NCBI GenBank assembly: GCA_937925855.1
Contig: CALAMO010000006.1
Coordinates: 114,026 to 178,025 of the forward strand
DNA from: an uncultured Thiotrichaceae bacterium
Lineage (GTDB): Bacteria; Pseudomonadota; Gammaproteobacteria; Thiotrichales; Thiotrichaceae
Reading direction: 5' to 3'
Length of the DNA: 64,000 bases
Positions 1 to 7,550 of the stretch are shown piece after piece (position 1 is the stretch's first letter; each line of letters opens with the position of its first letter). The notes below the pieces were generated by a model. That model saw only the letters and a program-made list of their open reading frames with translations, was not told the DNA's origin and did no database searches. The position numbers and the translations under genes were made by a program.

Positions 1-1268
1 CGCCGGATATGGCGCTGCCACGCATGAACAACTGGAGCTTCTGGATCCTGCCCTTTGCCAGTGCGATGTTACTGGCAACACTGTTTGTTGATGGGGGCGC
101 GCCTGCGGGTGGTTGGACAATGTATCCACCGCTGGTACTCCAGACCGGTGCCGCTTTCCCGATGTTGATTTTCGCAGTGCATCTGCTGGGTATCTCATCC
201 ATCATGGGTTCGATAAACATTATCGCCACCATTATGAATATGCGCGCACCTGGCATGACTTACATGAAAATGCCGCTGTTCGTCTGGACCTGGTTTATTA
301 CAGCTTACCTGCTGATCGCCACCATGCCGGTACTGGCTGGCGCTGTGACTATGCTGCTGACCGATAAATACTTCGCTACTAGCTTCTTCAGCGCAGCTGG
401 CGGGGGTGATCCTGTGATGTTCCAGCATATATTCTGGTTTTTTGGCCATCCTGAGGTCTATATCCTGATCCTACCTGCGTTTGGCATTGTATCGCAGATT
501 ATCCCAACCTTTGCCCGCAAGCCTTTGTTCGGCTACAGCTCAATGGTTTACGCAACCGCATCCATTGCCTTCCTGTCGTTCATCGTGTGGGCACACCATA
601 TGTTCACCGTCGGTCTGCCGGTAGAGGCTGAGCTGTTCTTCATGTTCGCGACTATGTTGATTGCGGTGCCGACCGGGGTGAAGGTCTTTAACTGGGTCTC
701 TACCATGTGGCAGGGCGCAATGACTTTTGAAACACCGATGCTGTTTGCAATTGGCTTTGTGATTATGTTCACCATCGGCGGCTTTTCTGGCTTGATGCTG
801 GCACTGACACCCGTTGACTTCCAGTACCACGACACCTATTTTGTGGTCGCTCACTTCCACTACGTCTTGGTTCCTGGTGCTATTTTCTCCGTCATGGCCG
901 CAGCCTATTACTGGATACCCAAGTGGACCGGCAATATGTACGATGAAAAGCTGGGACGCTTCCATTTCTGGATGTCGACCATATTCGTTAATATTTTGTT
1001 CTTCCCACAGCACTTTGTCGGTCTGGCGGGTATGCCGCGACGCATCCCAGACTATGCCGTACAGTTTGCAGACTTTAATGCCATCTCTACCATCGGCGCA
1101 TTCGGCTTCGGCCTCAGCCAACTGCTTTTTGCCTACATCATGATTAAAACTGCGATTGGTGGAAAAAAAGCCACGAGTGAGGTATGGGAAGGCGCAGAAG
1201 GACTGGAGTGGACGCTCAGCTCACCACCGCCTTACCACTCGTTCTCGACGCAGCCGATTATCAAGTAA
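1..1268 (+). CDS. ctaD: Cytochrome c oxidase subunit I, C-terminal part
   Basis: This is the catalytic subunit of an aa3-type haem-copper oxidase, which reduces O2 and pumps protons in the inner membrane. The gene enters from the left edge: the reading frame runs upstream of the first ATG in the track, and '[10 protein letters not shown]' is internal subunit I sequence. Visible hallmarks are '[14 protein letters not shown]' (CuB His and cross-linked Tyr), '[10 protein letters not shown]' (CuB His pair), the K-channel segment and '[14 protein letters not shown]' with the haem ligands. The C-terminus '[15 protein letters not shown]' is typical of proteobacterial CtaD. It is followed by ctaG and ctaE, the usual cox order. 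Identity is certain; the N-terminal part lies outside the window. Confidence 0.97.
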   Translation, partial: PDMALPRMNNWSFWILPFASAMLLATLFVDGGAPAGGWTMYPPLVLQTGAAFPMLIFAVHLLGISSIMGSINIIATIMNMRAPGMTYMKMPLFVWTWFITAYLLIATMPVLAGAVTMLLTDKYFATSFFSAAGGGDPVMFQHIFWFFGHPEVYILILPAFGIVSQIIPTFARKPLFGYSSMVYATASIAFLSFIVWAHHMFTVGLPVEAELFFMFATMLIAVPTGVKVFNWVSTMWQGAMTFETPMLFAIGFVIMFTIGGFSGLMLALTPVDFQYHDTYFVVAHFHYVLVPGAIFSVMAAAYYWIPKWTGNMYDEKLGRFHFWMSTIFVNILFFPQHFVGLAGMPRRIPDYAVQFADFNAISTIGAFGFGLSQLLFAYIMIKTAIGGKKATSEVWEGAEGLEWTLSSPPPYHSFSTQPIIK

Positions 1269-1310
1269 TCGTGCAATAACTCAGAACAAGCTAACGCAAT
1301 GCGACAACTC

Positions 1311-1343
1311 AACAGGGGCGGGACATATCATCCCGCCCCTGTT
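1311..1343. promoter_or_regulatory. Perfect 13-bp hairpin between ctaD and the small ORF
   Basis: 'aacaggggcggga' is followed by a 7-nt loop and its exact reverse complement. No T-run follows, so it is not a classic intrinsic terminator. It lies between ctaD and a small membrane ORF and could partly terminate transcription, stabilise the ctaD mRNA end or set the ctaD:ctaG ratio. The structure is seen; the role is inferred. Confidence 0.6.
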
Positions 1344-1355
1344 CGTAAGGTTTAT

Positions 1356-1475
1356 ATGAAAAACGAAATCACCAAACGCAGCATCCGCAGAACAGTCATC
1401 ACGCTGGTATTGCTGATCATAGTGATACTGGTCATGTTTGTTTATTCGGTTAGCATGCAAGGATCAGGAGCTTAA
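1356..1475 (+). CDS. 39-aa single-span membrane peptide, cox small assembly protein type
   Basis: This ORF is too short for the track. It encodes MKNEITKRSIRRT followed by one hydrophobic helix (VITLVLLIIVILVMFVYSV) and a short tail. Its stop is 2 nt before the GTG of ctaG, and its last codons (aggatcaggag) supply the ctaG ribosome-binding site, so the two genes are probably translationally coupled. Peptides of this size and topology between ctaD and ctaG are annotated in other proteobacteria as cytochrome oxidase small assembly proteins. The positively charged N-terminus should stay in the cytoplasm. The function, helping CtaG or CuB insertion, is inferred from position only. Confidence 0.72.
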   Translation: MKNEITKRSIRRTVITLVLLIIVILVMFVYSVSMQGSGA

Positions 1476-1477
1476 CT

Positions 1478-2023
1478 GTGGAAGATAAAGCCGCAGCAGG
1501 TAAGCGTTCAATGCGCGCCCTGTTGACCAAACTGTTTGTATTTCCAGTACTGATGTTCGGTTTTGGTTATCTGATGGTACCGCTATACGATATATTCTGT
1601 GATTTAACCGGCCTTAATGGTAAGACTGGCGCGATTTCGAGCGCTCAGGCCAGTCAGATGCAGGTCGATACCAGCCGTCAAATCAAGATCGAATTTACTT
1701 CCAGCATCAATCAGCAAGGCAACTGGGAGTTTCGCCCGGCTGAGCCGACCATGTTGGTTCACCCCGGCAAGCCCTATACTACCGAGTTCATCGCGGTGAA
1801 TAAGCGCAATGAAGCCGTGATTAGCCAATCCGTACCCAGCGTCACACCCAATAAAGCCGCCGCTCACTTTGATAAAACGGAATGTTTTTGCTTCACCGAG
1901 CAGAAATTTGATGCACTGGAAGAACGTAAGATGCCGGTCACTTTTGTGGTAGGCACCGCCGTGCCGAAAGACGTAGATCGCATTACGCTGTCTTATACGT
2001 TATTTACTAAAGAGCCGGGCTAG
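1478..2023 (+). CDS. ctaG: Cytochrome c oxidase copper-assembly protein CtaG/Cox11
   Basis: CtaG/Cox11 inserts copper into the CuB site of subunit I. The 181-aa length fits the family. There is one N-terminal membrane anchor ('LFVFPVLMFGFGYLMVPLYDIFCDLTG') followed by a periplasmic immunoglobulin-like domain with the copper-binding 'ECFCFTEQ' motif near residue 133 and 'MPVTFVV' after it. The start is GTG, placed 2 nt after the preceding small ORF with an SD-like 'ggatcaggag'. It sits between ctaD and ctaE, as in Pseudomonas and many other proteobacteria. Confidence 0.95.
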   Translation: MEDKAAAGKRSMRALLTKLFVFPVLMFGFGYLMVPLYDIFCDLTGLNGKTGAISSAQASQMQVDTSRQIKIEFTSSINQQGNWEFRPAEPTMLVHPGKPYTTEFIAVNKRNEAVISQSVPSVTPNKAAAHFDKTECFCFTEQKFDALEERKMPVTFVVGTAVPKDVDRITLSYTLFTKEPG

Positions 2024-2180
2024 TGCAAAGCTAAACGGCACCTTACCAGCCCGCTAGCCCAGCAAATTATTGTGGCGATGACCGCAGAATCTAATGTTTA
2101 AGCAAGCAAACTTTAGATATAATCCACAAAAATTGGGGTTTTAATCGCCCACACGAGATTCAGTTTTAAACGAGGCAACT

Positions 2181-3047
2181 ATGGCAACCAGCACAGATAA
2201 ACAACATTACTTCGTACCTGATACGACCATTTGGCCGTTTCTGGCGTCTGTCGGGCTCACCACCCTGTTGATGGGCTTTATCAACATCCTGAATGATGGG
2301 GGCGGTAAGTTCCTCATGCTCGCAGGAGCAGTGGTTCTCTTTTTCACTTTCTGGCGTTGGTTTGGCGAGGTTATCCACGAAAGTGAAGGTCGGATCTACA
2401 GCAGCTGGGAAGATAAATCATTCCGACTTGGCATGAGCTGGTTTATTTTTTCCGAGGTAATGTTTTTTGCCGCCTTTTTCGGCGCGCTGTGGTATGCCAG
2501 AGTGCTTTCGGTGCCTTGGCTTGGCGGTGCAGGTGAAGAATTTGAAACGCATAAGTGGCTGTGGAATTCTTATCAGGCGGTTTGGCCGACTAATGGCCCG
2601 GCTAATGTCGGCGGCGAATTTAACGTCATTGGTGCCTGGGGCCTACCGTTGGTTAACACGCTGCTGCTGCTTGCCTCAGGTGTTACCGTGACCTGGGCAC
2701 ACCACGCGCTGAAGCACAATAACCGTAAACACCTGATTTGGGGTCTTGCCGCAACGGTTGCACTCGGCTTCATATTCCTATTCTGTCAGGCGCTTGAATA
2801 TTCACACGCCTATCATGGCAACCTGACGTTAGGCTCCGGCATTTATGGCTCAACTTTCTTTATGCTCACAGGCTTTCACGGCATGCATGTGACTTTGGGC
2901 GCGATTATCCTGCTCATCGTTTTAATTCGCAGCATACGCGGCCACTTTACTCCTAAAAACCACTTTGCTTTCGAGGCAGCAGCCTGGTATTGGCACTTTG
3001 TTGATGTAGTTTGGTTAGGCTTGTTTATTTTCGTATATATTTTATAA
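2181..3047 (+). CDS. ctaE: Cytochrome c oxidase subunit III
   Basis: Subunit III is a seven-helix protein that stabilises subunit I and its proton uptake. The 288-aa length matches the family. Recognisable segments are 'HYFVPDTTIWPFLAS', 'LGMSWFIFSEVMFFAAFFGALWYAR', 'GFHGMHVTLGAIIL' and the C-terminal 'EAAAWYWHFVDVVWLGLFIFVYIL'. The start ATG follows 'aacgaggcaact'. It is the last gene of the forward cox block before a strong terminator. The 157-bp gap from ctaG leaves room for its own promoter. Confidence 0.97.
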   Translation: MATSTDKQHYFVPDTTIWPFLASVGLTTLLMGFINILNDGGGKFLMLAGAVVLFFTFWRWFGEVIHESEGRIYSSWEDKSFRLGMSWFIFSEVMFFAAFFGALWYARVLSVPWLGGAGEEFETHKWLWNSYQAVWPTNGPANVGGEFNVIGAWGLPLVNTLLLLASGVTVTWAHHALKHNNRKHLIWGLAATVALGFIFLFCQALEYSHAYHGNLTLGSGIYGSTFFMLTGFHGMHVTLGAIILLIVLIRSIRGHFTPKNHFAFEAAAWYWHFVDVVWLGLFIFVYIL

Positions 3048-3091
3048 AGCACTGATCAAAAAAGCTTATAAGCATGTAATCAAAATTAAGA

Positions 3092-3118
3092 TGCGCTGCT
3101 AGTCAGCGCATTTTTTTT
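3092..3118 (+). terminator. Rho-independent terminator after ctaE
   Basis: A 7-bp stem 'tgcgctg'/'cagcgca' with a 5-nt loop is followed by eight T. It lies 45 bp after the ctaE stop and should end the ctaD-ctaG-ctaE transcript. Confidence 0.9.
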
Positions 3119-3146
3119 GACGCAGGAACCTAGCGTGCTATTTGCT

Positions 3147-3359
3147 CTAGAACGGGGGATTATTCAACTTGACGAACCCTGCCAAATGTCCAATCGCAAT
3201 CAGCATAAACAAGAAAAGCGATAATCCGATACGCACAGCTAAGGTTTTAACAACCGTAGTAGAATCATTAGTCGTTTTATTAAGATGATACAGCGCCGTA
3301 AATAAGGAAATCACGATGAAAATCAGTAAAATGACAACGACGAGTTTGAATAGCAGCAT
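3147..3359 (-). CDS. DUF2909 twin-transmembrane protein
   Basis: A 70-aa protein of two hydrophobic helices ('LFKLVVVILLIFIVISLFTALYHL' and 'IGLSLFLFMLIAIGHLAGF') joined by a short polar loop. This layout and its place between ctaE and the SURF1 gene match DUF2909, a family of unknown function linked to cox operons in gammaproteobacteria. It is transcribed away from SURF1 with only 18 bp between the start codons, so the two may share a control region. Its reverse orientation inside the cox locus is notable. A role in oxidase assembly is inferred from context only. Confidence 0.75.
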   Translation of the reverse strand: MLLFKLVVVILLIFIVISLFTALYHLNKTTNDSTTVVKTLAVRIGLSLFLFMLIAIGHLAGFVKLNNPPF

Positions 3360-3377
3360 CAGTGGAATTTTCCTTTA

Positions 3378-4079
3378 ATGACGGTAAAAACCGGCCTATT
3401 AATACTTGCCTATAGCCTGGGTCTAGCCTTATTGCTCACCCTAGGCAGCTGGCAGATTGCGCGCGGCCTGGACAAGGCAACGGTGCTAGCCGCGACTGAG
3501 ACGGGCAGCCAACAGTTACAACAAATCACAGCCTTGCCAAAAAATCCTGAACGCTTTAACTATCAGAGCGCACTGTTAGAGGGCAGCTGGGATCAAAAAC
3601 GTATCATACTGCTGGCTAATCGTATTTACCAAAGCCAACTCGGTTATGAAGTGATTGTGCCCTTCCGGCTGCGTGATGATACGCTAATTTTAGTCAATCG
3701 CGGTTGGATTAAACAGGGTAAGGAAAATGAAATTCCTGCCATCCAAACGACGCAGGCAGCCACTGGCACGCTGTACATGGCGAAGAAAGGTTTTACTCTT
3801 GGGCAGGCGATACAGACGGAAGTGATCGCGAGTCCGAGATGGCCTAAAATTAGCCTTTACATGGACAGTGAGCAGTTCGAAAAGGCGCTGAAACAGCCGG
3901 TGTCACCGCTGGTTCTAGTATTAGATGGTGACAATGCGAATAGCCTAATCCGCCTCTGGAAACCTGTTGTCATCCAGCCAGAACGTCACTATGCTTACGC
4001 GCTGCAATGGTTTGGCCTGGCGGGTGCTTTTGTAGTCTTTGGTATTATCTGGTTTCGCCGACTTAAGCGGAATCCATGA
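3378..4079 (+). CDS. SURF1-family cytochrome oxidase biogenesis protein
   Basis: SURF1 proteins help place haem a in subunit I. The 233-aa sequence has an N-terminal helix ('LLILAYSLGLALLLTLGSWQIARG'), the family's 'GSWQ' and 'LVNRGWI' (from 'LILVNRGWIKQG') motifs, a periplasmic domain, and a C-terminal helix after 'HYAYALQWFGLAGAFVVFGIIW', which is strongly diagnostic. It begins the second half of the cox locus, followed 41 bp later by an SCO-like gene. Confidence 0.92.
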   Translation: MTVKTGLLILAYSLGLALLLTLGSWQIARGLDKATVLAATETGSQQLQQITALPKNPERFNYQSALLEGSWDQKRIILLANRIYQSQLGYEVIVPFRLRDDTLILVNRGWIKQGKENEIPAIQTTQAATGTLYMAKKGFTLGQAIQTEVIASPRWPKISLYMDSEQFEKALKQPVSPLVLVLDGDNANSLIRLWKPVVIQPERHYAYALQWFGLAGAFVVFGIIWFRRLKRNP

Positions 4080-4120
4080 ACCAACCCCTTAACAACGGTT
4101 AGAAAAACGGATAGAAATTT

Positions 4121-4720
4121 GTGAGTACACTTAATCCTAATAAAAGAAGATTATTAATTGTCTTCGCGTTATTCCTCATCCCATTGGCGGCTGCTGCTAC
4201 TTGGTACTTGCTGTTGCCTGCAGGCTATAAACCTGGCAGCACAACCAATAACGGCAACTTGATCCAACCGATTTATCCGGTACAAGCTTTCGAGCAGACG
4301 ACTAAGGACGGCACACGCTTCGGCGGCAAAGATTTAGAGAAAAAATGGACGCTGGTTCATCTGATCGATGGCCAATGCGCCGAGGCTTGCAGTAAGTGGC
4401 TTTATCATACGCGCCAAATTCGTATCGCGCTGGCAGAAGATATGGAGCGAGTCAATCGCTTAGCCATCGTGGATTCTGCCCAAATCGCCGCTGAAAATAG
4501 CAAAATGTGGGCTTCTCACCCAGACATGCAGGTCATCATTAGCGCCGCAGGCGGATTGGGCACGCAAATCAGCTCAACAGTCGAACAAGCTTATCCTCGC
4601 AACTCGGTCTTTCTGATTGACCCACTGGGTAACTTGATGATGCACTTCCCGCCTGATCTGGAACCCAAGAAGTTGATGAAGGATTTGGAGAAACTACTCA
4701 GGCTTTCCCGCATTGGCTGA
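4121..4720 (+). CDS. SCO/thioredoxin-like membrane protein of the cox cluster
   Basis: A 199-aa protein with an N-terminal anchor ('LLIVFALFLIPLAAAATWYLLLPAG') and a periplasmic thioredoxin-like domain. It contains 'DGQCAEACSKWLYHTRQIR', which keeps the C-x3-C spacing of SCO copper chaperones, and a late 'FLIDPLGNLMMHFPPDLEPKKLMKDL' strand like the SCO C-terminus. Cognate genes follow SURF1 in Pseudomonas-type cox clusters. The start is GTG with 'ggatag' upstream. It may be a thiol-disulfide or copper chaperone for CuA; that is inference. The usual next genes, ctaA and ctaB for haem A synthesis, are absent here. Confidence 0.75.
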   Translation: MSTLNPNKRRLLIVFALFLIPLAAAATWYLLLPAGYKPGSTTNNGNLIQPIYPVQAFEQTTKDGTRFGGKDLEKKWTLVHLIDGQCAEACSKWLYHTRQIRIALAEDMERVNRLAIVDSAQIAAENSKMWASHPDMQVIISAAGGLGTQISSTVEQAYPRNSVFLIDPLGNLMMHFPPDLEPKKLMKDLEKLLRLSRIG

Positions 4721-4745
4721 ACGGCTGAACATCTCCTTCACAAAG

Positions 4746-4779
4746 CCCCCATCGTAATCCCCCAGGATTACGATGGGGG
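4746..4779. terminator. 15-bp perfect hairpin between convergent genes
   Basis: 'cccccatcgtaatcc' pairs exactly with its reverse complement across a 4-nt loop. It sits between the SCO-like gene and the convergent META-domain gene. There is no clear T-run on either strand, so it is probably a bidirectional 3'-end structure rather than a textbook terminator. Confidence 0.6.
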
Positions 4780-4790
4780 AGCATGCTTAA

Positions 4791-5381
4791 TCAGCCCGTG
4801 CCAAAAAGCTTGGCAAAGATAATCGAAGGCTTGCCGTTAAAATCATAAAGCTGTAGCGTTGCCCCGACCTGCTCAACGCTGCCAGCACGACGTAACACCC
4901 GCAAGTAATTACCCTCCCAGTTGCCGACGTTGATAGTAGGCGCGCCGGGTGCGGGCCTTAACACTTCGCAGCCACGGCGGGTTTGTTGAATATTAACCAC
5001 TTTAAAACCACGATTACCGACCTGCTTAAAACTGGCGTTATAGGTATTACAGCCTCCTAAACCCGCCATCGCCGTCTCTCCTACTTTCATAGAAATTTCC
5101 AGCGCGCTAGGGCAGCGATTACCGTAAATGGAGTACAAACGCCAGCGACTACCCAGCAGCGATGGCCCACCGCTATTTAAAGGGCAGGGGCCAGAATGGG
5201 GCACAGGCAGCGGCGTGATTGTATCCGGGTCATCGCCAGGCACCGGCGGTAGCGGTGCCAACTCGGTATCAACGTCAGTCTCAGCCATCAAGCGAGTGCC
5301 CCACAGCGCCAGGGGCAGTAACAGTAACCCCCGCCGCGACAAAGACACGTTATTAGCGCGCGCTTCTTCAGATGTTTTCAT
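4791..5381 (-). CDS. Exported META-domain (HslJ-like) protein
   Basis: A 196-aa protein. The N-terminus 'SLSRRGLLLLPLALWGTRLMA' looks like an export signal with a twin-arginine pair, cleaved near 'LMA|ET'. A Pro-rich linker follows. The rest resembles a META domain: 'LLGSRWRLYSIYG' at its start and 'AGLGGCNTYNASFKQV' as the conserved Gly-Cys-Asn segment, then 'QQTRRGCEVL' and 'LQLYDFNGKPSIIFAKL'. META-domain proteins such as E. coli HslJ are linked to novobiocin resistance and heat shock, but no biochemical role is established. It is convergent with the cox cluster and not part of it. Confidence 0.68.
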   Translation of the reverse strand: MKTSEEARANNVSLSRRGLLLLPLALWGTRLMAETDVDTELAPLPPVPGDDPDTITPLPVPHSGPCPLNSGGPSLLGSRWRLYSIYGNRCPSALEISMKVGETAMAGLGGCNTYNASFKQVGNRGFKVVNIQQTRRGCEVLRPAPGAPTINVGNWEGNYLRVLRRAGSVEQVGATLQLYDFNGKPSIIFAKLFGTG

Positions 5382-5522
5382 AGTTCCCTCTCCTTAACTA
5401 GGAATAATTTGAGTTCTGTAAAATTGTAGGGTTTTAACAACATCATGATTATAGAATACGCACCTGAAACTTGCTGTGCAGAATACACAGGAGTCTTTCG
5501 AAAACGCCAATGGTAAAAGCAC

Positions 5523-6104
5523 TTAAGCTGGTGCAGGCAGGTTGTTCTGAAACACCGCCATCAAGCGCTCCCAGGCAAAAAATGGCCCTGGGTCTGTCTT
5601 GCGACCAGGTGCAATATTTGAGTGGCCTGTGATCAAATCTGGTGTTAACTTGGGATAGTGCAGGCACAGCACCTTAATCAGATCAATGAGTCTCAGGTAC
5701 TGTTGTTCCGTAAACGCCACATAGTCACTCCCCTCCAGCTCAATCCCAATCGAAAAATCATTGCAACGTTTCCGCCTTTGGAACTGTGAAACCCCTGCAT
5801 GAAAGGCCCGCTGCTGAAACGGCACATATTGCACAATTTCACCACAGCGACGAATTAGGATATGGCTTGCAACCCGCAGATGATTTATTTCAGCAAAAAA
5901 TTCATCTTCCTGCGGATCAAGGCAATTAGTGAATAGCTGATCAATAGCTTCGCCCCCAAATTCTCCTGGCGGCAAACTGATGTTATGGATAACAATCAAA
6001 GAGGGTTCGCAGCTTGCTGGCCGGTCATCACAGTTGGGGGATGGACACCGCCGTACGCCCGCCAGCCAGCCATTTTCTATACCCGATAATACAATATTCT
6101 TCAT
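5523..6104 (-). CDS. ampD: 1,6-anhydro-N-acetylmuramyl-L-alanine amidase AmpD
   Basis: AmpD is a cytoplasmic zinc amidase that removes the stem peptide from anhydromuropeptides during cell-wall recycling. The 193-aa length fits. The zinc ligands are visible: H40 in 'LIVIHNISLP', and the His and Asp of 'ITGHSNIAPGRKTDPGP'. The catalytic Glu is in 'FSIGIELEGSD', and 'AFHAGVS' is the substrate-side His. No ampE follows. In some bacteria loss of AmpD raises AmpC beta-lactamase, but no ampR/ampC is seen here. Confidence 0.95.
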   Translation of the reverse strand: MKNIVLSGIENGWLAGVRRCPSPNCDDRPASCEPSLIVIHNISLPPGEFGGEAIDQLFTNCLDPQEDEFFAEINHLRVASHILIRRCGEIVQYVPFQQRAFHAGVSQFQRRKRCNDFSIGIELEGSDYVAFTEQQYLRLIDLIKVLCLHYPKLTPDLITGHSNIAPGRKTDPGPFFAWERLMAVFQNNLPAPA

Positions 6105-6350
6105 TACGTCTACGCTTGATATACTGCTGAGTTAAGTTACATTGCGCACTTAATGGGATAACCTTATGATCAAAATATCATTAATTTATTTTATGCCTAA
6201 TAAATAATATCAATTAATGAGCATATGGACTTTCTCTCTAATATTAATTCTTTATTAAGAAACTTAAATCTATAATCTATTTTATCAAACAACGACCACA
6301 AACTTATTGATAGTTGTAAAAACACAATTTCAACAGGGGAAAATTCAACC

Positions 6351-6647
6351 ATGCAGGTTAATCATATTAACCGTTTGAGCAAGTATTTGCTCGCAACATT
6401 ACTGCTATTTGGGGCTGGCATACAGACTTCACAAGCCAACCGGTTCACGCCTTATAAAGTCGACATGGTTAGAACAGATCCACAAAAACCCATCAGGAAA
6501 TCTACCATCCTATCAAATATCAGAAAAAAATTTCCAGGTAGAATTCTGTGGATAAGAGAAGACGGCTCACGCGGTCCTGACTGCCACGTTGTTAAGTCCA
6601 TGGGGTACGATGGTGAGCTTAGAATAATAGAAGTCGCCTGCGAATGA
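6351..6647 (+). CDS. Small exported PepSY-like protein
   Basis: A 98-aa protein with a signal peptide ('YLLATLLLFGAGIQTSQA|N'). The mature part 'ILSNIRKKFPGRILWIREDGSRGPDCHVVKSMGYDGELRIIEVACE' has the short helix-strand-strand pattern of PepSY domains (x-V-x-L... D-G.L..I.vD). It lies upstream of an OmpR-type regulator and a kinase, where periplasmic PepSY proteins are often found and are thought to modulate the sensor. The 207-bp gap suggests a separate transcript. The PepSY assignment is by pattern only. Confidence 0.6.
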   Translation: MQVNHINRLSKYLLATLLLFGAGIQTSQANRFTPYKVDMVRTDPQKPIRKSTILSNIRKKFPGRILWIREDGSRGPDCHVVKSMGYDGELRIIEVACE

Positions 6648-6854
6648 TTCAAATTTCCACTTTATCTGAACCACCTATTAATACCTTTGATAAATTTGAG
6701 TTTGTGTGTGCACAAACACTACATTGATAGTTTTTTATTCTTTTTCTTAGGTGTATGATCATACATAGATAGGTAGTTGCAATGAGGTGGCTTGTCCCAC
6801 GAAAGCTTACTGCAATCACAAATTTGATAAACACTACTCAAAGTAAAATAAAAT

Positions 6855-7550
6855 ATGCGCGTACTTATCGTTGAAGACAAAGCACCCATTCGGGAACAGC
6901 TGGCTAGTGATCTGAAGAAAAGCGGATTCACGGTCGATGTGGCCGGAGATGGGGCACAGGGGCTGTACATTGCCACTGAATATCCTATCGACATCGCAGT
7001 CATCGATCTTGGCCTGCCCCATGTCACTGGATTGGAAATCATTCGCAATGTCAGAGCAAAAGGGCTGGAATACCCTATTGTTACCTTAACTGTACGAGAC
7101 CGCTGGGAAACCAAGGTCGAAGTACTTGAAGCTGGCGCCGATGATTATCTGGTAAAACCCGTACATGCGGAAGAACTGGCAGCACGTCTGCGGGCACTGT
7201 TACGCCGCACTCAAGGCTGGACTCAGGCAGAACTCAATTGCCCGCCCATTCGCCTAAATTTATCAGAGCAACGGGTCTATGTGAATGAGGAAGAAATCAC
7301 TCTCACCGCTTACGAATATCGTGTCTTAGAACACCTGATGCTGCATGCCGGACAGGTTATTTCTAAAACGCATCTAACCGATAGCTTATATGAGGAAGAT
7401 GCAGATCGTGACAGTAATGTTATCGAGGTTTTTATTAGACGACTCCGTCAGAAACTGGATAAAGAAGAAACCCTGAAACCCATTGAAACCCTGCGTGGTC
7501 GGGGCTACCGCTTTACCCTCACCTGCCATAGAACTAACAATCAGGAATGA
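6855..7550 (+). CDS. OmpR/PhoP-family response regulator
   Basis: A 231-aa two-domain regulator. The receiver has the acidic pair E7/D8, phospho-acceptor D51 ('AVIDLGLP') and the conserved Lys in 'DDYLVKPVH'. The C-terminal winged helix has 'LTAYEYRVLEHLMLHAGQVISKTHL' and 'SNVIEVFIRRLRQKLD'. 'FPIVTLTVRDRWETKVE'-type sequence resembles PhoP/QseB relatives. Its stop overlaps the start of the kinase gene by 4 nt (ATGA), so they are cotranslated. The stimulus is unknown; PhoP-like relatives sense Mg2+, pH or antimicrobial peptides. Confidence 0.9.
   Translation: MRVLIVEDKAPIREQLASDLKKSGFTVDVAGDGAQGLYIATEYPIDIAVIDLGLPHVTGLEIIRNVRAKGLEYPIVTLTVRDRWETKVEVLEAGADDYLVKPVHAEELAARLRALLRRTQGWTQAELNCPPIRLNLSEQRVYVNEEEITLTAYEYRVLEHLMLHAGQVISKTHLTDSLYEEDADRDSNVIEVFIRRLRQKLDKEETLKPIETLRGRGYRFTLTCHRTNNQE

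Noticed and set aside
540-1143. Long minus- and plus-strand ORFs inside ctaD
   Set aside because: Shadows of a conserved coding gene; no SD and no family.
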